Below are positions 27,946-36,928 of a stretch of DNA of 64,000 nt, piece by piece. This stretch comes from Thermodesulfobacteriota bacterium (lineage in GTDB: Bacteria; Desulfobacterota; Desulfobacteria; Desulfobacterales; JAUWMJ01). The position numbers and the translations under genes are program-made. The notes below the pieces were generated by a model. The model was not told the origin of the DNA. It worked only from the letters and a program-made list of their open reading frames with translations, and ran no database searches. Position 1 is the stretch's first letter; each line of letters begins with the position of its first letter. Location: contig JAXHVO010000062.1 in NCBI GenBank assembly GCA_034189135.1, forward strand, positions 1-64,000. The letters run 5' to 3'.

Positions 27946-28707
27946 CTATCTCCTGGGGTTTTTCAGGTTGGATATGGTAAAAAGGGTGTTCTTTAGATTT
28001 TCTTTAAAAGAGAGTTTTTTATAGTTCAATTCGGTATACTCATCTGTGACTTCGGCTTTTTGCATCCGCCATACCTTGGGAAACATTTTCCCACCCAGCA
28101 TCTGTATCTGTAAGGTGGTCATGTGCTTAACCAGTTTTAAGTCTTCGTCATAAAACTCCTGGGCGAGAAACACATGATCCTCTCTAATCTTAAGTTTTTG
28201 CATCCCCCATACCACCGGTGCGTCGGGCTTGGGTACCGATTTAATAAGGTAGACCGTTTTCCCGTCATGAATCTGTGTGCCGGTAATGGTATGGTTGTAA
28301 TCATCGATGAGGCTATCGGTTTTGGAAAGATCATTATTGGAAAAGTCCGATCCCATCCAGGGCTGGGACATCATTGACGGGGGAAGTTTGATGACACGGT
28401 TAACCTTGGGATTATACATCCACATTTCTTTTCCCCTTTTAAGCGTGCCGTTGTCCTTATCTTTTGCCGGAGCAACTATTCGGAAAAGGCTGTTTTTGAG
28501 TCCCTTTGTCCATGCTTCAATGGTCATTTTTCTTTCCCAATTGGGGCGATGAATGGTCATATCTACCACGGAAATTGAAGATTTGCCCCGCATATAATCA
28601 AAACCTTGTTTAACTATAGTGCGGGCATCCTTAGCAGGCGAGTCTATGCACAGACAAACAACAATAAATAATGCTAACGCTATGGTTAAAATTACCTTGT
28701 TAATCAT
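27946..28707 (-). CDS. LolA-like outer-membrane lipoprotein-sorting family protein
   Basis: The 253-residue product has a signal peptide (MINKVILTIALALFIVVCL) and the family pattern GFDYMRGKSSISVVDMTIHR, EAWTKGLKNSLFRIVAPAKD, KRGKEMWMYNPKVNRVIKLP and SQPWMGSDFSNNDL. These proteins share the LolA/LolB half-barrel fold, which carries a lipid or acylated protein across the periplasm. I chose ATG 28707 because AAGGAG sits seven bases upstream and the signal peptide starts there. The open frame extends to 28800 without such support. It is the first gene of the export operon and would pass cargo from the permeases to the outer-membrane barrel. Confidence 0.85.
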   Translation of the reverse strand: MINKVILTIALALFIVVCLCIDSPAKDARTIVKQGFDYMRGKSSISVVDMTIHRPNWERKMTIEAWTKGLKNSLFRIVAPAKDKDNGTLKRGKEMWMYNPKVNRVIKLPPSMMSQPWMGSDFSNNDLSKTDSLIDDYNHTITGTQIHDGKTVYLIKSVPKPDAPVVWGMQKLKIREDHVFLAQEFYDEDLKLVKHMTTLQIQMLGGKMFPKVWRMQKAEVTDEYTELNYKKLSFKENLKNTLFTISNLKNPRR

Positions 28708-28810
28708 AACAGACTCCTTGGGGTATTCGACTGGTTTACCATATTTATGAGAAAAAGTATTTCTAATACAACGGTGCCAAAGCGACAGCCAACAGAGCAC
28801 TTTTTAATCA

Positions 28811-29266
28811 TTACAACTGAATCATTCTGATTATGGCTTCAAGCGCCATGTTGTAGCCATATGCCCCGAAGCCTGCAATGATAGAGGTTGAAACATCGGA
28901 GATCATGGATGTGTGCCGAAACGGTTCTCTGTTATAAATATTGGATAGGTGAACTTCGATGATCGGTATGTCGAGCAATAAAAGTGCGTCACGGATGGCT
29001 ATGCTAGTGTGGGTAAAGGCCGCTGGGTTAATGATCAGACCGCTATTTTTTCCGGCTGCCTGCTGTATTTTTTCAACAATCGCCCCTTCATGATTCGATT
29101 GAAAAGTTTCCACCACAATGCCGGAGGTTTCTCCCAGTTTTTCTAAATCCGCGTTAATCTCTTTAAGTGTTGATTTTCCGTATATATCCGTTTCCCTTAT
29201 CCCCAGCATATTCAAATTGGGGCCATGGACCACCAGGACTTTGGGTCGGCCTTTGGCTTTATCCAT
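28811..29266 (-). CDS. aroQ: Type II 3-dehydroquinate dehydratase
   Basis: This 151-residue enzyme removes water from 3-dehydroquinate in the shikimate pathway for aromatic amino acids. Its length is normal for the dodecameric type II family. The motifs VLVVHGPNLNMLGIRE (flexible loop with catalytic Arg), FQSNHEGAIVEKI, IINPAAFTHTSIAIRDAL and VHLSNIYNREPFRHTSMIS hold the catalytic His and substrate-binding residues. It is transcribed with rpe upstream (73-base gap) and precedes the export operon on the same strand. Confidence 0.95.
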   Translation of the reverse strand: MDKAKGRPKVLVVHGPNLNMLGIRETDIYGKSTLKEINADLEKLGETSGIVVETFQSNHEGAIVEKIQQAAGKNSGLIINPAAFTHTSIAIRDALLLLDIPIIEVHLSNIYNREPFRHTSMISDVSTSIIAGFGAYGYNMALEAIIRMIQL

Positions 29267-29339
29267 TTTAATGACTTCTCCATCTTTATTTATTTACTTC
29301 TGCCTTCTGCCTTTCATTTGCGCTTTCGGCTTATTATAT

Positions 29340-29996
29340 TTACTTCCCTATTTTATTTCGATAACTGTCTATGGTCTTTTTGTAGTCCGGGCTACCGAAA
29401 ATAGCCGATCCTGACACAAACACATCGACACCGGCTTCAGAAATTGCAGCGATTGTATTTTCATTTACTCCTCCGTCAATCTGGATAAGGGTGGAAAGTC
29501 CTCTTTGCTGAATCAGCTTACGAAGGGCTCTTATTTTATCAAGACTGTTTTCAATAAAAGTCTGCCCGCCGAATCCGGGATTTACACTCATAATAACCAC
29601 GTAGTCCAAATATTCCAGCACCCATTCTATGGAAGAAAGAGGCGTGGAGGGATTTAAAACCGCACCTGCCAGTGCTTTGAATTCCTTAATAAATTGAATA
29701 GACCGGTTTAAATGCTTGCCGGATTCTACCTGGACTGCAATATATGTTGCTCCTGCTTTGGCAAAATCCGGTATGTAGTTATCCGGATTTTCAATCATAA
29801 GGTGAACGTCGATGGGAAGAGAGGTCACCGTTTTGACGGCTTTAACCACAATGGGTCCCATGGTAATATTTGGCACAAAATGTCCGTCCATTACATCCAC
29901 ATGTATCCAGTCGGCGCCTGCATTTTCAACGGCTTTTACCTCTTCACCGAGCTTTGAAAAGTCAGCAGACAAAATTGATGGTGCAATAAGTTTCAT
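29340..29996 (-). CDS. rpe: Ribulose-phosphate 3-epimerase
   Basis: The 218-residue TIM-barrel enzyme interconverts ribulose 5-phosphate and xylulose 5-phosphate in the pentose phosphate pathway. It begins MKLIAPSILSADFSKLGEEV and has the metal-binding HVDVMDGHFVPNITMGP and DVHLMI, the loop VMSVNPGFGGQTFI, and the acidic IQIDGGVNENT. AGGAG precedes the ATG at 29996. The order rsmB, PASTA protein, rpe is kept here on one strand. Confidence 0.96.
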   Translation of the reverse strand: MKLIAPSILSADFSKLGEEVKAVENAGADWIHVDVMDGHFVPNITMGPIVVKAVKTVTSLPIDVHLMIENPDNYIPDFAKAGATYIAVQVESGKHLNRSIQFIKEFKALAGAVLNPSTPLSSIEWVLEYLDYVVIMSVNPGFGGQTFIENSLDKIRALRKLIQQRGLSTLIQIDGGVNENTIAAISEAGVDVFVSGSAIFGSPDYKKTIDSYRNKIGK

Positions 29997-30138
29997 GGTC
30001 GTATCTCCTGTTCATTTCGTTTTTTGGTAACTGTTTACAGCTGTCGGTTCACAGTTTATACAACGATTGAAAAGTTTTGGATATTGTACTGATTTTTTAT
30101 ATTAATTTTTTCAAACCGCAAACGGTTAGCAATAATGT

Positions 30139-31113
30139 TTATTCAATGACTTGGATTTTTACCAGTTCATCGTCTTCATAAACCAGGAGTGTTGCGCCCC
30201 TTTTATTTGGCACAGGGAGCCAGATTTCTTCACCCGGTTTTACAAATTCATTAAAAAGATCATCTGAAAAGGTAGATCCTTTCAAAAATACACGAATATG
30301 TCTTTTTAAAAAACCATTGGTGGTTCTGTATCGAAAAAAATTTCCATTTGTGGTATCGGCTAAATACGCTGAAGTTTGTTTACCCGGGATTCTGTTTAAT
30401 ACAAAATTAACCAAGCGACCTTCAAGCACCAGAGATCCTGCCAGAGGATCCTGTTCGGCAATCGTATCTTTCGGTTTATCTTCAAAAAACAAATATTTTA
30501 TTTCTCCCACAATCAAATTTCTTTTTTCAATCAAACGGATGGCATGATCAAGAGTCATGCCATTTAAGACCGGCATTTTATATGCTCTGGGCCGAATTCC
30601 AAGACTGAGCAGGAGGTTTACCGATCCGTTCCTGGCGATTTGAACACCAGGTGATGGAACCTGGGCGATAATATAGTCTTTGTCAAACCTACTGCTGTAA
30701 GTCACCGCCTGTTCACCAAGGCTTAATCCGTTTTCTTCGATAATTATTCGTGCCTGGCGAAAAGAGAGGCTCTGAAGGTTGGGCATTAAAATATTTTTAG
30801 TTCCTTTGGAAATGACTATTTTAATATCGCGTCCTTTTTTTATTTCTACGCTTGGTTCAGGCTGCTGAAAAATGATGTGATTTTTTGGGATATCTTCGCT
30901 GTATTCAAATCCCTTAACTTTGGTGTTTAGTCCCAGGTCGGTTAATATTTCAAGAACGTGGACAACTTCTTTTCCCATTAGATCAGGCACCACCACAATA
31001 TCCTCACTTTTAATCAATAGTGTCAGGGTTAGATATGCGCTAATCCCGGCAAATAAAATAAAGGATAGTACCAAGGCTGCTATTTTTCCGATTGTTAACG
31101 CCTGATTTTTCAT
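30139..31113 (-). CDS. PASTA-domain membrane protein
   Basis: The 324-residue protein has one N-terminal membrane helix (residues 9-31) and then three PASTA repeats at about residues 40-105, 108-175 and 178-243. Examples are VVPDLMGKEVVHVLEILTDL and QPEPSVEIKKGRDIKIVIS. There is no kinase domain, unlike Stk-type PASTA proteins. A C-terminal unmatched segment follows from 250. PASTA repeats bind muropeptides or stabilise envelope complexes. It lies between rpe and rsmB, and function in this place is unproven. Confidence 0.85.
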   Translation of the reverse strand: MKNQALTIGKIAALVLSFILFAGISAYLTLTLLIKSEDIVVVPDLMGKEVVHVLEILTDLGLNTKVKGFEYSEDIPKNHIIFQQPEPSVEIKKGRDIKIVISKGTKNILMPNLQSLSFRQARIIIEENGLSLGEQAVTYSSRFDKDYIIAQVPSPGVQIARNGSVNLLLSLGIRPRAYKMPVLNGMTLDHAIRLIEKRNLIVGEIKYLFFEDKPKDTIAEQDPLAGSLVLEGRLVNFVLNRIPGKQTSAYLADTTNGNFFRYRTTNGFLKRHIRVFLKGSTFSDDLFNEFVKPGEEIWLPVPNKRGATLLVYEDDELVKIQVIE

Positions 31114-31166
31114 TAATTTTTACCGAATGTTAAAAGAATGTTCCTTTGGCCTGTTGAAAAGTATCA

Positions 31167-32618
31167 CTAAACAGCTTTTTTCTGAAAACAGACTGCAAAA
31201 AAACCATCCATATTATTTTTATGCGGCAGGGTTTTCAGATACATGTCTTTTGATACTCCAAGATCATGACCATAAGATAGCATCGTGGAAATATTTTTAA
31301 TATCAAATTCAGCATAGCTGCTTAAAAATTCTTCTACAACCTCTTCGTTTTCTTCGGGTTCCAAACTGCATACGGTGTATACCAGAATACCCGATGGTTT
31401 AACAAGGCTGGCGATGTTTTTAAGAAATATTAACTGTTTTTTTTTATAGCGGCTTAAATTTATTTTTGATGTTGCCCATTTGATATCCGGATTTCTTCTG
31501 ATAACACCCATACCTGAACACGGAGCATCTAAAAGGATGCGGTCAAACAACTTAACCCCTTTTATGTCTAAAGGTTTTTCAAGATTACCGGTAAGGGGGG
31601 TCACAATAGAAATCCTCAGCCGTTTCATCTCGGGAACAAGTCGGGATAGTTTTCTTTCATCTTTATCAAGGGCAAAGATCGTGCCCTGATTTTTCATTAT
31701 CTGGGCAATGTGCCCGGTTTTTCCCCCAAGACCGGCACATGCATCCAGAACCGTATCCCCCGGGTGGACGCCCAGTAAAAGGGTGACAAGCTGGGCGGCT
31801 TCATCCTGAACAACGAACCAGCCATCCTTAAAGCTTTTCATTTCAGGGATAGAGGAGTTCGGCTTAACAAGAGAAATACCATCAGGTGAATAGGCCGTGC
31901 GTTTAATTGTTACAACTTCTTTTTTAAGAGAGGCCAACAAATTACCTCGGGTCGTTTTGAGAGTGTTTGTTCGTATGGTAATGGGGGGAATGACATTGAT
32001 CGCTTCACAAAGCTTGGCGGTCTCTTTGTCTCCGTAGCGAAGGATCCACCTTTTTATCAGCCATTTGGGAAATGAGTTATGAACGGCTATGGCAGATACA
32101 GGATCTTTTTCGGGGTCAGGGAAGGGGACCGTTTCAAATTTATTAACGGCATTTCGTAACATCGCATTTACAAATCCGATCACCCAGGGTGGAGCAAAAG
32201 ATTTTGCCAGTTCAACAGATGTATTTACTGCAGCAGATACAGGTATCCTGGATAAATAAATAATCTGAAAAAGACCCATCCTGATAATATTTAATGCCTT
32301 TGGTTCGATTCTGGCTATCGGTATATTGGAAAGACAGTCTATGATATGATCCAACCTGCCTCGCCATCTGATCACACCGTAAACCAGGGCGTTTAAAAGT
32401 GACCGATCCTTTTTTGAAAGCAAATCCATCCGGTCGGAGAAAGCCTGCAGAATACTGTCCAGGGTTTTATTACCATGATCCAGGTCGTTTAAGATGTATA
32501 GAGCGGTTTTACGCGCATCAGGCAGATTTTTTTTATGTGGATGGCGAATACTGGACGACGGGTTTTGCTTCCTGGTTCTTCGGGGATGCTTAATATATGT
32601 TTTAAATTCATTTGTCAT
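31167..32618 (-). CDS. rsmB: 16S rRNA m5C967 methyltransferase
   Basis: This 483-residue protein has an N-terminal NusB-like RNA-binding domain (residues 35-170) and a Rossmann methyltransferase domain. The SAM motif is VLDACAGLGGKTGHIAQIM. The catalytic cysteines sit in LLDAPCSGMGVIRRNPDIKW and VYTVCSLEPEENEEV. RsmB methylates C967 of 16S rRNA. The first 30 residues are basic and longer than usual, so the true start could be a little downstream. In other bacteria it neighbours fmt, but here two plus-strand genes lie between. Confidence 0.93.
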   Translation of the reverse strand: MTNEFKTYIKHPRRTRKQNPSSSIRHPHKKNLPDARKTALYILNDLDHGNKTLDSILQAFSDRMDLLSKKDRSLLNALVYGVIRWRGRLDHIIDCLSNIPIARIEPKALNIIRMGLFQIIYLSRIPVSAAVNTSVELAKSFAPPWVIGFVNAMLRNAVNKFETVPFPDPEKDPVSAIAVHNSFPKWLIKRWILRYGDKETAKLCEAINVIPPITIRTNTLKTTRGNLLASLKKEVVTIKRTAYSPDGISLVKPNSSIPEMKSFKDGWFVVQDEAAQLVTLLLGVHPGDTVLDACAGLGGKTGHIAQIMKNQGTIFALDKDERKLSRLVPEMKRLRISIVTPLTGNLEKPLDIKGVKLFDRILLDAPCSGMGVIRRNPDIKWATSKINLSRYKKKQLIFLKNIASLVKPSGILVYTVCSLEPEENEEVVEEFLSSYAEFDIKNISTMLSYGHDLGVSKDMYLKTLPHKNNMDGFFAVCFQKKAV

Positions 32619-32638
32619 TGGATGATTAAATAATCGGG

Positions 32639-32689
32639 GCGCTTCTCCGAACGAACTGAGTAGAGATTGAAAAACTCCCCGACCCCTCG
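32639..32689. repeat. 51-bp dispersed repeat, copy 2
   Basis: This copy differs by one base from the stretch at 24540-24590. It lies just upstream of rsmB, at the boundary of the segment that separates rsmB from fmt. Beyond it, to 33089, I see only a short hairpin with 7-bp arms (ACGGCCG / CGGCCGT) at 32844-32864 and no gene. Confidence 0.75.
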
Positions 32690-33089
32690 ATTAAATAAAG
32701 GGGTTTTATGTTGTTTGTTCTAAAAATATTTCGTTTTAAACGATTAAAAAAATTCGCATATAACAGATGGTAAAGGAAAAACAGACTGATCGTATCATAG
32801 TTGCTTATGGCATTTATACGGCTTGGGTTCAAGATTTAATTAAACGGCCGGAGATAACGGCCGTAATTGATCCGAGGTGATTTCTGTACCATAAAAACAA
32901 TTGGGATTAGAATACCGCATACCTGATTTTCACCAGGGGCGCATTTGGCTTAAAATCCGATAAAAACTGAAGAGATTAGATATAGTATGCCTGTCCACCG
33001 GTTATGAGGTTGCCTTTTTTAGTAAAACGGCTTAGGGTGGAAATGAATCAAAAAAATTATCAGGATATTTGAGGGTGAAAGGAGAGAGT

Positions 33090-34490
33090 ATGAAAAAAGT
33101 CATATATGGTCTAGGTGCGGCCATGCTGCTTTTAATGGGATTCGCTATCTACTATCTGAACGGGGCGATGCCGATAGGAAGCGGCTATTCAGCCAAATAT
33201 GTCTGCTCACAGGTGTTTTTGGCAGGGAGGGACCCGGATCATGTTTTTGAAAACGATGTGCAACCCACCAACCCTTTGTTTCTGTTATTTTCCAATGAAG
33301 TTGATTACAGTAAGAAAACAGTTACTTCCAAGGGCCTGGGGTTTTGGCATCCGAGGACAGCGGTATACCGGGAGGGGTTTGGCTGCACACTCGAGATTGA
33401 TGTCAGCCGGGAAGAATTGATGAAACAGGCGAAAGGAGCTATCCCGCAATCGAAACCGGATATGAAACAAAACTGGCCTACAGGTGAACGAGTGGATTTG
33501 TCTTCTCTGCCGCCGGAGGTGGATCGCAAACAGTTATATCGGGTTGTTGAAGAGGCTTTTACCGAGCCGTCCGAAACCAGTCAACGAAATACGCAGGCCG
33601 TTGTTATTGTATATAAGGATCGTATCATTGCAGAAAAATATGAAAAACAATTTTCCCCTTTCATACCCATGCTGGGTTGGTCGATGTCTAAAAGTGTGAC
33701 CAGTGCTTTGGTGGGACTATTGGTTAAAGAGGGAAAACTCAATATCAAAGAACCTGCCCCGGTGGCTTTATGGCAGCGTGGGGATGATCCCCGCAGTAAA
33801 ATCACCTTGGATCAGTTGTTAAGGATGTCCAGTGGCTTGGAATTTGAAGAGGTATATGAACCGTTCAAAGATGTCACCTATATGCTTTATGACAGTAAAA
33901 GCATGGCAGATTATGCGGCCGCCAAACCATTGGAATGTGAACCTGATGAAAAATGGAACTATTCCGGCGGATCGGCCAATATCATTGCCCGTATCGTGAA
34001 AGACACGGTTGGCGGCACGCTGGTATCATTTAACAATTTTGCCAGGCAAAACCTGTTTGACCGCATCAACATGTATTCTGCTGTTATCGAGCCGGATGCC
34101 TCGGGATCGTTTGTGGGTTCAAGTTATATGTTTGCCACGGCACGGGACTGGGCACGCATCGGTCTGCTATATATAAACGATGGTGTCTGGGGCGATGATA
34201 GAATATTGCCGCAGGGATGGGTAACATACTCCACCACCCCCACGCCCAAGGCCCCCATGGGAGGATACGGGGCCCAGATCTGGTTGAATGCCGGTGAAAG
34301 GGGAAATCCCGCCAATAGAAAATATCCGCTGCTGCCGACCGACCTGTTTTATTTTGGCGGATTCAATGATCAGATCGTGGCAATTATTCCCTCGCGAGAC
34401 GTTGTGGTCGTAAGGCTGGGAGTAACCCATGACGAGGAATCCTGGGATGTGGAAGTCTTCATCCGGGATGTGTTGAATTGTATTGGGTAA
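33090..34490 (+). CDS. Class C beta-lactamase-like serine hydrolase
   Basis: The 466-residue protein has an N-terminal membrane anchor or signal (residues 4-24). The SxxK nucleophile motif lies in GWSMSKSVTSALVG near residue 205, and a Tyr-containing YSGGSAN at about 295 corresponds to the YxN-type second motif. A later FGGFNDQ matches the position of the third motif. Such penicillin-recognising hydrolases include esterases and peptidases, so lactam cleavage is not implied. I chose ATG 33090, preceded by AAAGGAGAG, over an in-frame TTG at 33069. A hairpin follows the stop. Confidence 0.8.
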   Translation: MKKVIYGLGAAMLLLMGFAIYYLNGAMPIGSGYSAKYVCSQVFLAGRDPDHVFENDVQPTNPLFLLFSNEVDYSKKTVTSKGLGFWHPRTAVYREGFGCTLEIDVSREELMKQAKGAIPQSKPDMKQNWPTGERVDLSSLPPEVDRKQLYRVVEEAFTEPSETSQRNTQAVVIVYKDRIIAEKYEKQFSPFIPMLGWSMSKSVTSALVGLLVKEGKLNIKEPAPVALWQRGDDPRSKITLDQLLRMSSGLEFEEVYEPFKDVTYMLYDSKSMADYAAAKPLECEPDEKWNYSGGSANIIARIVKDTVGGTLVSFNNFARQNLFDRINMYSAVIEPDASGSFVGSSYMFATARDWARIGLLYINDGVWGDDRILPQGWVTYSTTPTPKAPMGGYGAQIWLNAGERGNPANRKYPLLPTDLFYFGGFNDQIVAIIPSRDVVVVRLGVTHDEESWDVEVFIRDVLNCIG

Positions 34491-34516
34491 ATATCCAGAC
34501 TCTGCAGACTGGGATA
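34490..34516 (+). terminator. Possible hairpin after the serine hydrolase gene
   Basis: Arms AATATCCAG and CTGGGATATT pair over 9-10 positions with one bulge around an eight-to-ten-base loop. There is no downstream T-run, so an intrinsic terminator is only possible. Confidence 0.3.
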
Positions 34517-34877
34517 TTCATTCAATACTTAAGTGCGTGCTTTAATTTGTCCAGAGCCTCAAACGCTAATGGTGCAAAATAAGATTCCCCGACAGAATAT
34601 ACTGCGATGAAAACTCATATACTTGTCTGCCTCTGATAATCCTTTCTATAAGTGTTGGCTTTTTTCGTCCGGTTTGAGCAGGTATCCTCCTAATATGATG
34701 AGTCTTTACAACGGGCTTATAGTAGTTATCATATGAACAGGTTTAATTTTCAGGAATCAACCATGTTTTCGTTATGTCGCCAATGAACTTAAAAGAAAAC
34801 AATCAGGTCCTGAATAGTTACAAAGGCTTTTATTCATTGAATCGTTCTCAAGCAATACCAGACAAAGGAGGTTTACC
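34517..34877. other. Intergenic region before the universal stress gene
   Basis: About 360 bases contain no convincing gene on either strand. A strong ribosome binding site (AAAGGAGG) lies just before ATG 34878. No confident promoter hexamers were found. Confidence 0.6.
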
Positions 34878-35339
34878 ATGGATACCAACCAAACTGAAAT
34901 AGAACTAAAAAAAGTACTTTGGCCCACAGATTTTTCAAGTAGTGCACAAAAGGCTTTGCCATATATTTCATCGCTGACCACGAAATACGGGGCGGAAATT
35001 CATGTACTGTATGTGATCGACGACGTCGCTCATCACCGATCATGGTATGGAGAATTTGACGAAGATCACATCAACAAATTAATGCAACGGACAAATGAAT
35101 CGGCTAAAAGCCGCTTAGATCAGATTTGCGAAAAATATTTGCAAAGTTGCCCCCTGTACATTAAACACGTTGCTGTCGGTGACCCGGCGCAAGAGATTTT
35201 AAAAATGATTGAAAAAGAAGAGATCGACATGGTGGTGATGGCAAGCCGGGGAGAAAGAGGGCATTTTCGTTTTGGAAGTGTTTTTGAGAAAGTTTTAAAA
35301 AATTCAACGATACCAATTACGACGATTCCGGTAGGATAG
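34878..35339 (+). CDS. Universal stress protein (UspA family)
   Basis: The 153-residue protein has the USP fold markers KVLWPTDFSSSAQKALPYIS at the N-terminus and VVMASRGERGHFRFGSV near the C-terminus. The latter is the GxxGx(8-9)G(S/T)-type nucleotide-binding motif seen in ATP-binding members. It probably acts in the cytoplasm under stress. AAAGGAGG is placed eight bases before the ATG. It sits within the plus-strand pair that splits rsmB from fmt. Confidence 0.9.
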   Translation: MDTNQTEIELKKVLWPTDFSSSAQKALPYISSLTTKYGAEIHVLYVIDDVAHHRSWYGEFDEDHINKLMQRTNESAKSRLDQICEKYLQSCPLYIKHVAVGDPAQEILKMIEKEEIDMVVMASRGERGHFRFGSVFEKVLKNSTIPITTIPVG

Positions 35340-35457
35340 GAAAAACCACTGGTTTCTAAAAAGCTGGATATTTGGTTTCATGTGGTCATGTCCGAGATGA
35401 GTTATGCCATCTTTAGCGGCCTAAAAAAGATCGTATGCGGGGAGCCTTTTCCCAATG

Positions 35458-36399
35458 CTAATGTAGAACAGTTCCGGGAGGCATTTGGCTTCCCATCAGA
35501 AAATCTTTAATTAAAAGACGCTTTCCTGAAGCCCCCTGGATTTCAATGACGGACAGTGCACCTTTTCCGGTTGCAATGCGCAGTTCATCAGGAAACCCTT
35601 TCAAAACAGTGCCCGGGGCTTCATTGACCTCAACGAAAATGGGTTTGGCAGAAAATATTTTAAGACGTTTGTCATCCTGAAAGGTAAATGCACCCGGCCA
35701 TGGGGTCACCCCGCGGATAAAACAAGCGATCTGTTCGGCATTTTTTTTCCAGTCGATGCGGCCATCGCCTTTTGTTAGCAGGGGAGCATAAGTGGCGTCG
35801 GCATGGTCCTGGGCGGCGGGGTTGAGATTATTCATTTCAAAAGATTTTAAGGTCTTTAATAAAAGGTCGGCCCCTAAGACCGCAAGGCGGTCATGCAGGC
35901 TGGCGGACGTATCCAGTTTAGTAATTTTTTCTTTTGATGAAAGCAGAATGTCCCCGGTATCCATGCCTTCATCCATCAGCATGGTGGTGACGCCGGTTTC
36001 TTTTTCTTGGTTTATGATTGCCCATTGGATAGGCGCCGGCCCTCGATATTTAGGAAGAAGTGATGCGTGCAGGTTGATTGCCCCTGTTAGCGGAATCCCG
36101 AGAATATTTTTTGAGAGAATATGACCAAAAGCCACCACGATAAACATATCGGGTTTAAGCCCGGAAAGGGTATCAAAGAAGTCTTTATTTTTTAGCGAAA
36201 TCGGCTGGATGACATCATATCCAAAGCGCTGTGCGGCTTCTTTGACCGGAGGAGAAACAACCTTTCGTCCCCGTCCTTTCGGCCTGTCCGGCTGGGAGAC
36301 AACCAGGGATACATTGTAATCGTTTTTATGCAGAGCGGTTAGTGAGGGCACGGCAAAATCCGGTGTGCCCATAAATATCAGTTTGGGTTTATGCGTCAC
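35458..36399 (-). CDS. fmt: Methionyl-tRNA formyltransferase
   Basis: This 313-residue enzyme formylates initiator Met-tRNA. It starts KLIFMGTPDFAVPSL and has the folate-site motif GAINLHASLLPKYRGPAPI and GMDTGDILL, followed by a C-terminal OB-like domain. Length is normal for the family. Its start overlaps the stop of def by four bases, the usual def-fmt coupling. Downstream, the gene is convergent with the universal stress gene (118 bases between stops). Confidence 0.96.
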   Translation of the reverse strand: MTHKPKLIFMGTPDFAVPSLTALHKNDYNVSLVVSQPDRPKGRGRKVVSPPVKEAAQRFGYDVIQPISLKNKDFFDTLSGLKPDMFIVVAFGHILSKNILGIPLTGAINLHASLLPKYRGPAPIQWAIINQEKETGVTTMLMDEGMDTGDILLSSKEKITKLDTSASLHDRLAVLGADLLLKTLKSFEMNNLNPAAQDHADATYAPLLTKGDGRIDWKKNAEQIACFIRGVTPWPGAFTFQDDKRLKIFSAKPIFVEVNEAPGTVLKGFPDELRIATGKGALSVIEIQGASGKRLLIKDFLMGSQMPPGTVLH

Positions 36400-36905
36400 T
36401 TTTTTCTTAATTGTTTTTTTATACGTCTTTTATAAAGTTGCCTTTTCAGCGAGCTGATGCGCTCAATAAACAACATGCCGTTTAAATGATCTATTTCGTG
36501 TTGTAAAACGATTGCCAGGTATCCTTCGGCTTCAAATCGCAAAGGTTTTCCGTCACGATCAAAGCCTTCAACCAGGACTAAGGAAGAGCGCTTAACGTCC
36601 GATCTGAAATCAGGGACACTCAGACATCCTTCATTTTCTGAAATGATTTCCCCCTCTTGTTCGATAATTTTCGGATTTAACAGAACCTGAAGCGATTGCT
36701 TTACTTCTCCGGGAAGCCCATCATACACGATAATGCTTTTATCAAACCCAATCTGTATTGAAGCCAGACCGGCGCCTGGTGCGCTATACATGGTTTCAGC
36801 CATGTTATCGATGGTTTGCTGAATTTTGTCGTCAATATTTTCCACAGTTTTAGTGGGCTGACTCAAAAATTTGTCCGGATAGGTTAATACTTCAAGAATC
36901 GACAT
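36396..36905 (-). CDS. def: Peptide deformylase
   Basis: The 169-residue metallo-enzyme removes the formyl group from nascent proteins. All three motifs are present: GAGLASIQIG, EGCLSVP (metal Cys) and QHEIDHLNG (two metal His and the catalytic Glu). It overlaps fmt by four bases, so both are translated together. Confidence 0.96.
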   Translation of the reverse strand: MSILEVLTYPDKFLSQPTKTVENIDDKIQQTIDNMAETMYSAPGAGLASIQIGFDKSIIVYDGLPGEVKQSLQVLLNPKIIEQEGEIISENEGCLSVPDFRSDVKRSSLVLVEGFDRDGKPLRFEAEGYLAIVLQHEIDHLNGMLFIERISSLKRQLYKRRIKKQLRKK

Positions 36906-36928
36906 GGGGTATTTCCTTTTAATTTAAT

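Noticed and set aside
28708-28800. N-terminal extension of the LolA-like protein
   Set aside because: The extra 31 residues would hide the signal peptide. ATG 28707 has a good ribosome binding site.
33069-33089. TTG start for the serine hydrolase gene
   Set aside because: AAAGGAGAG is correctly spaced for the ATG at 33090, and the signal segment begins there.
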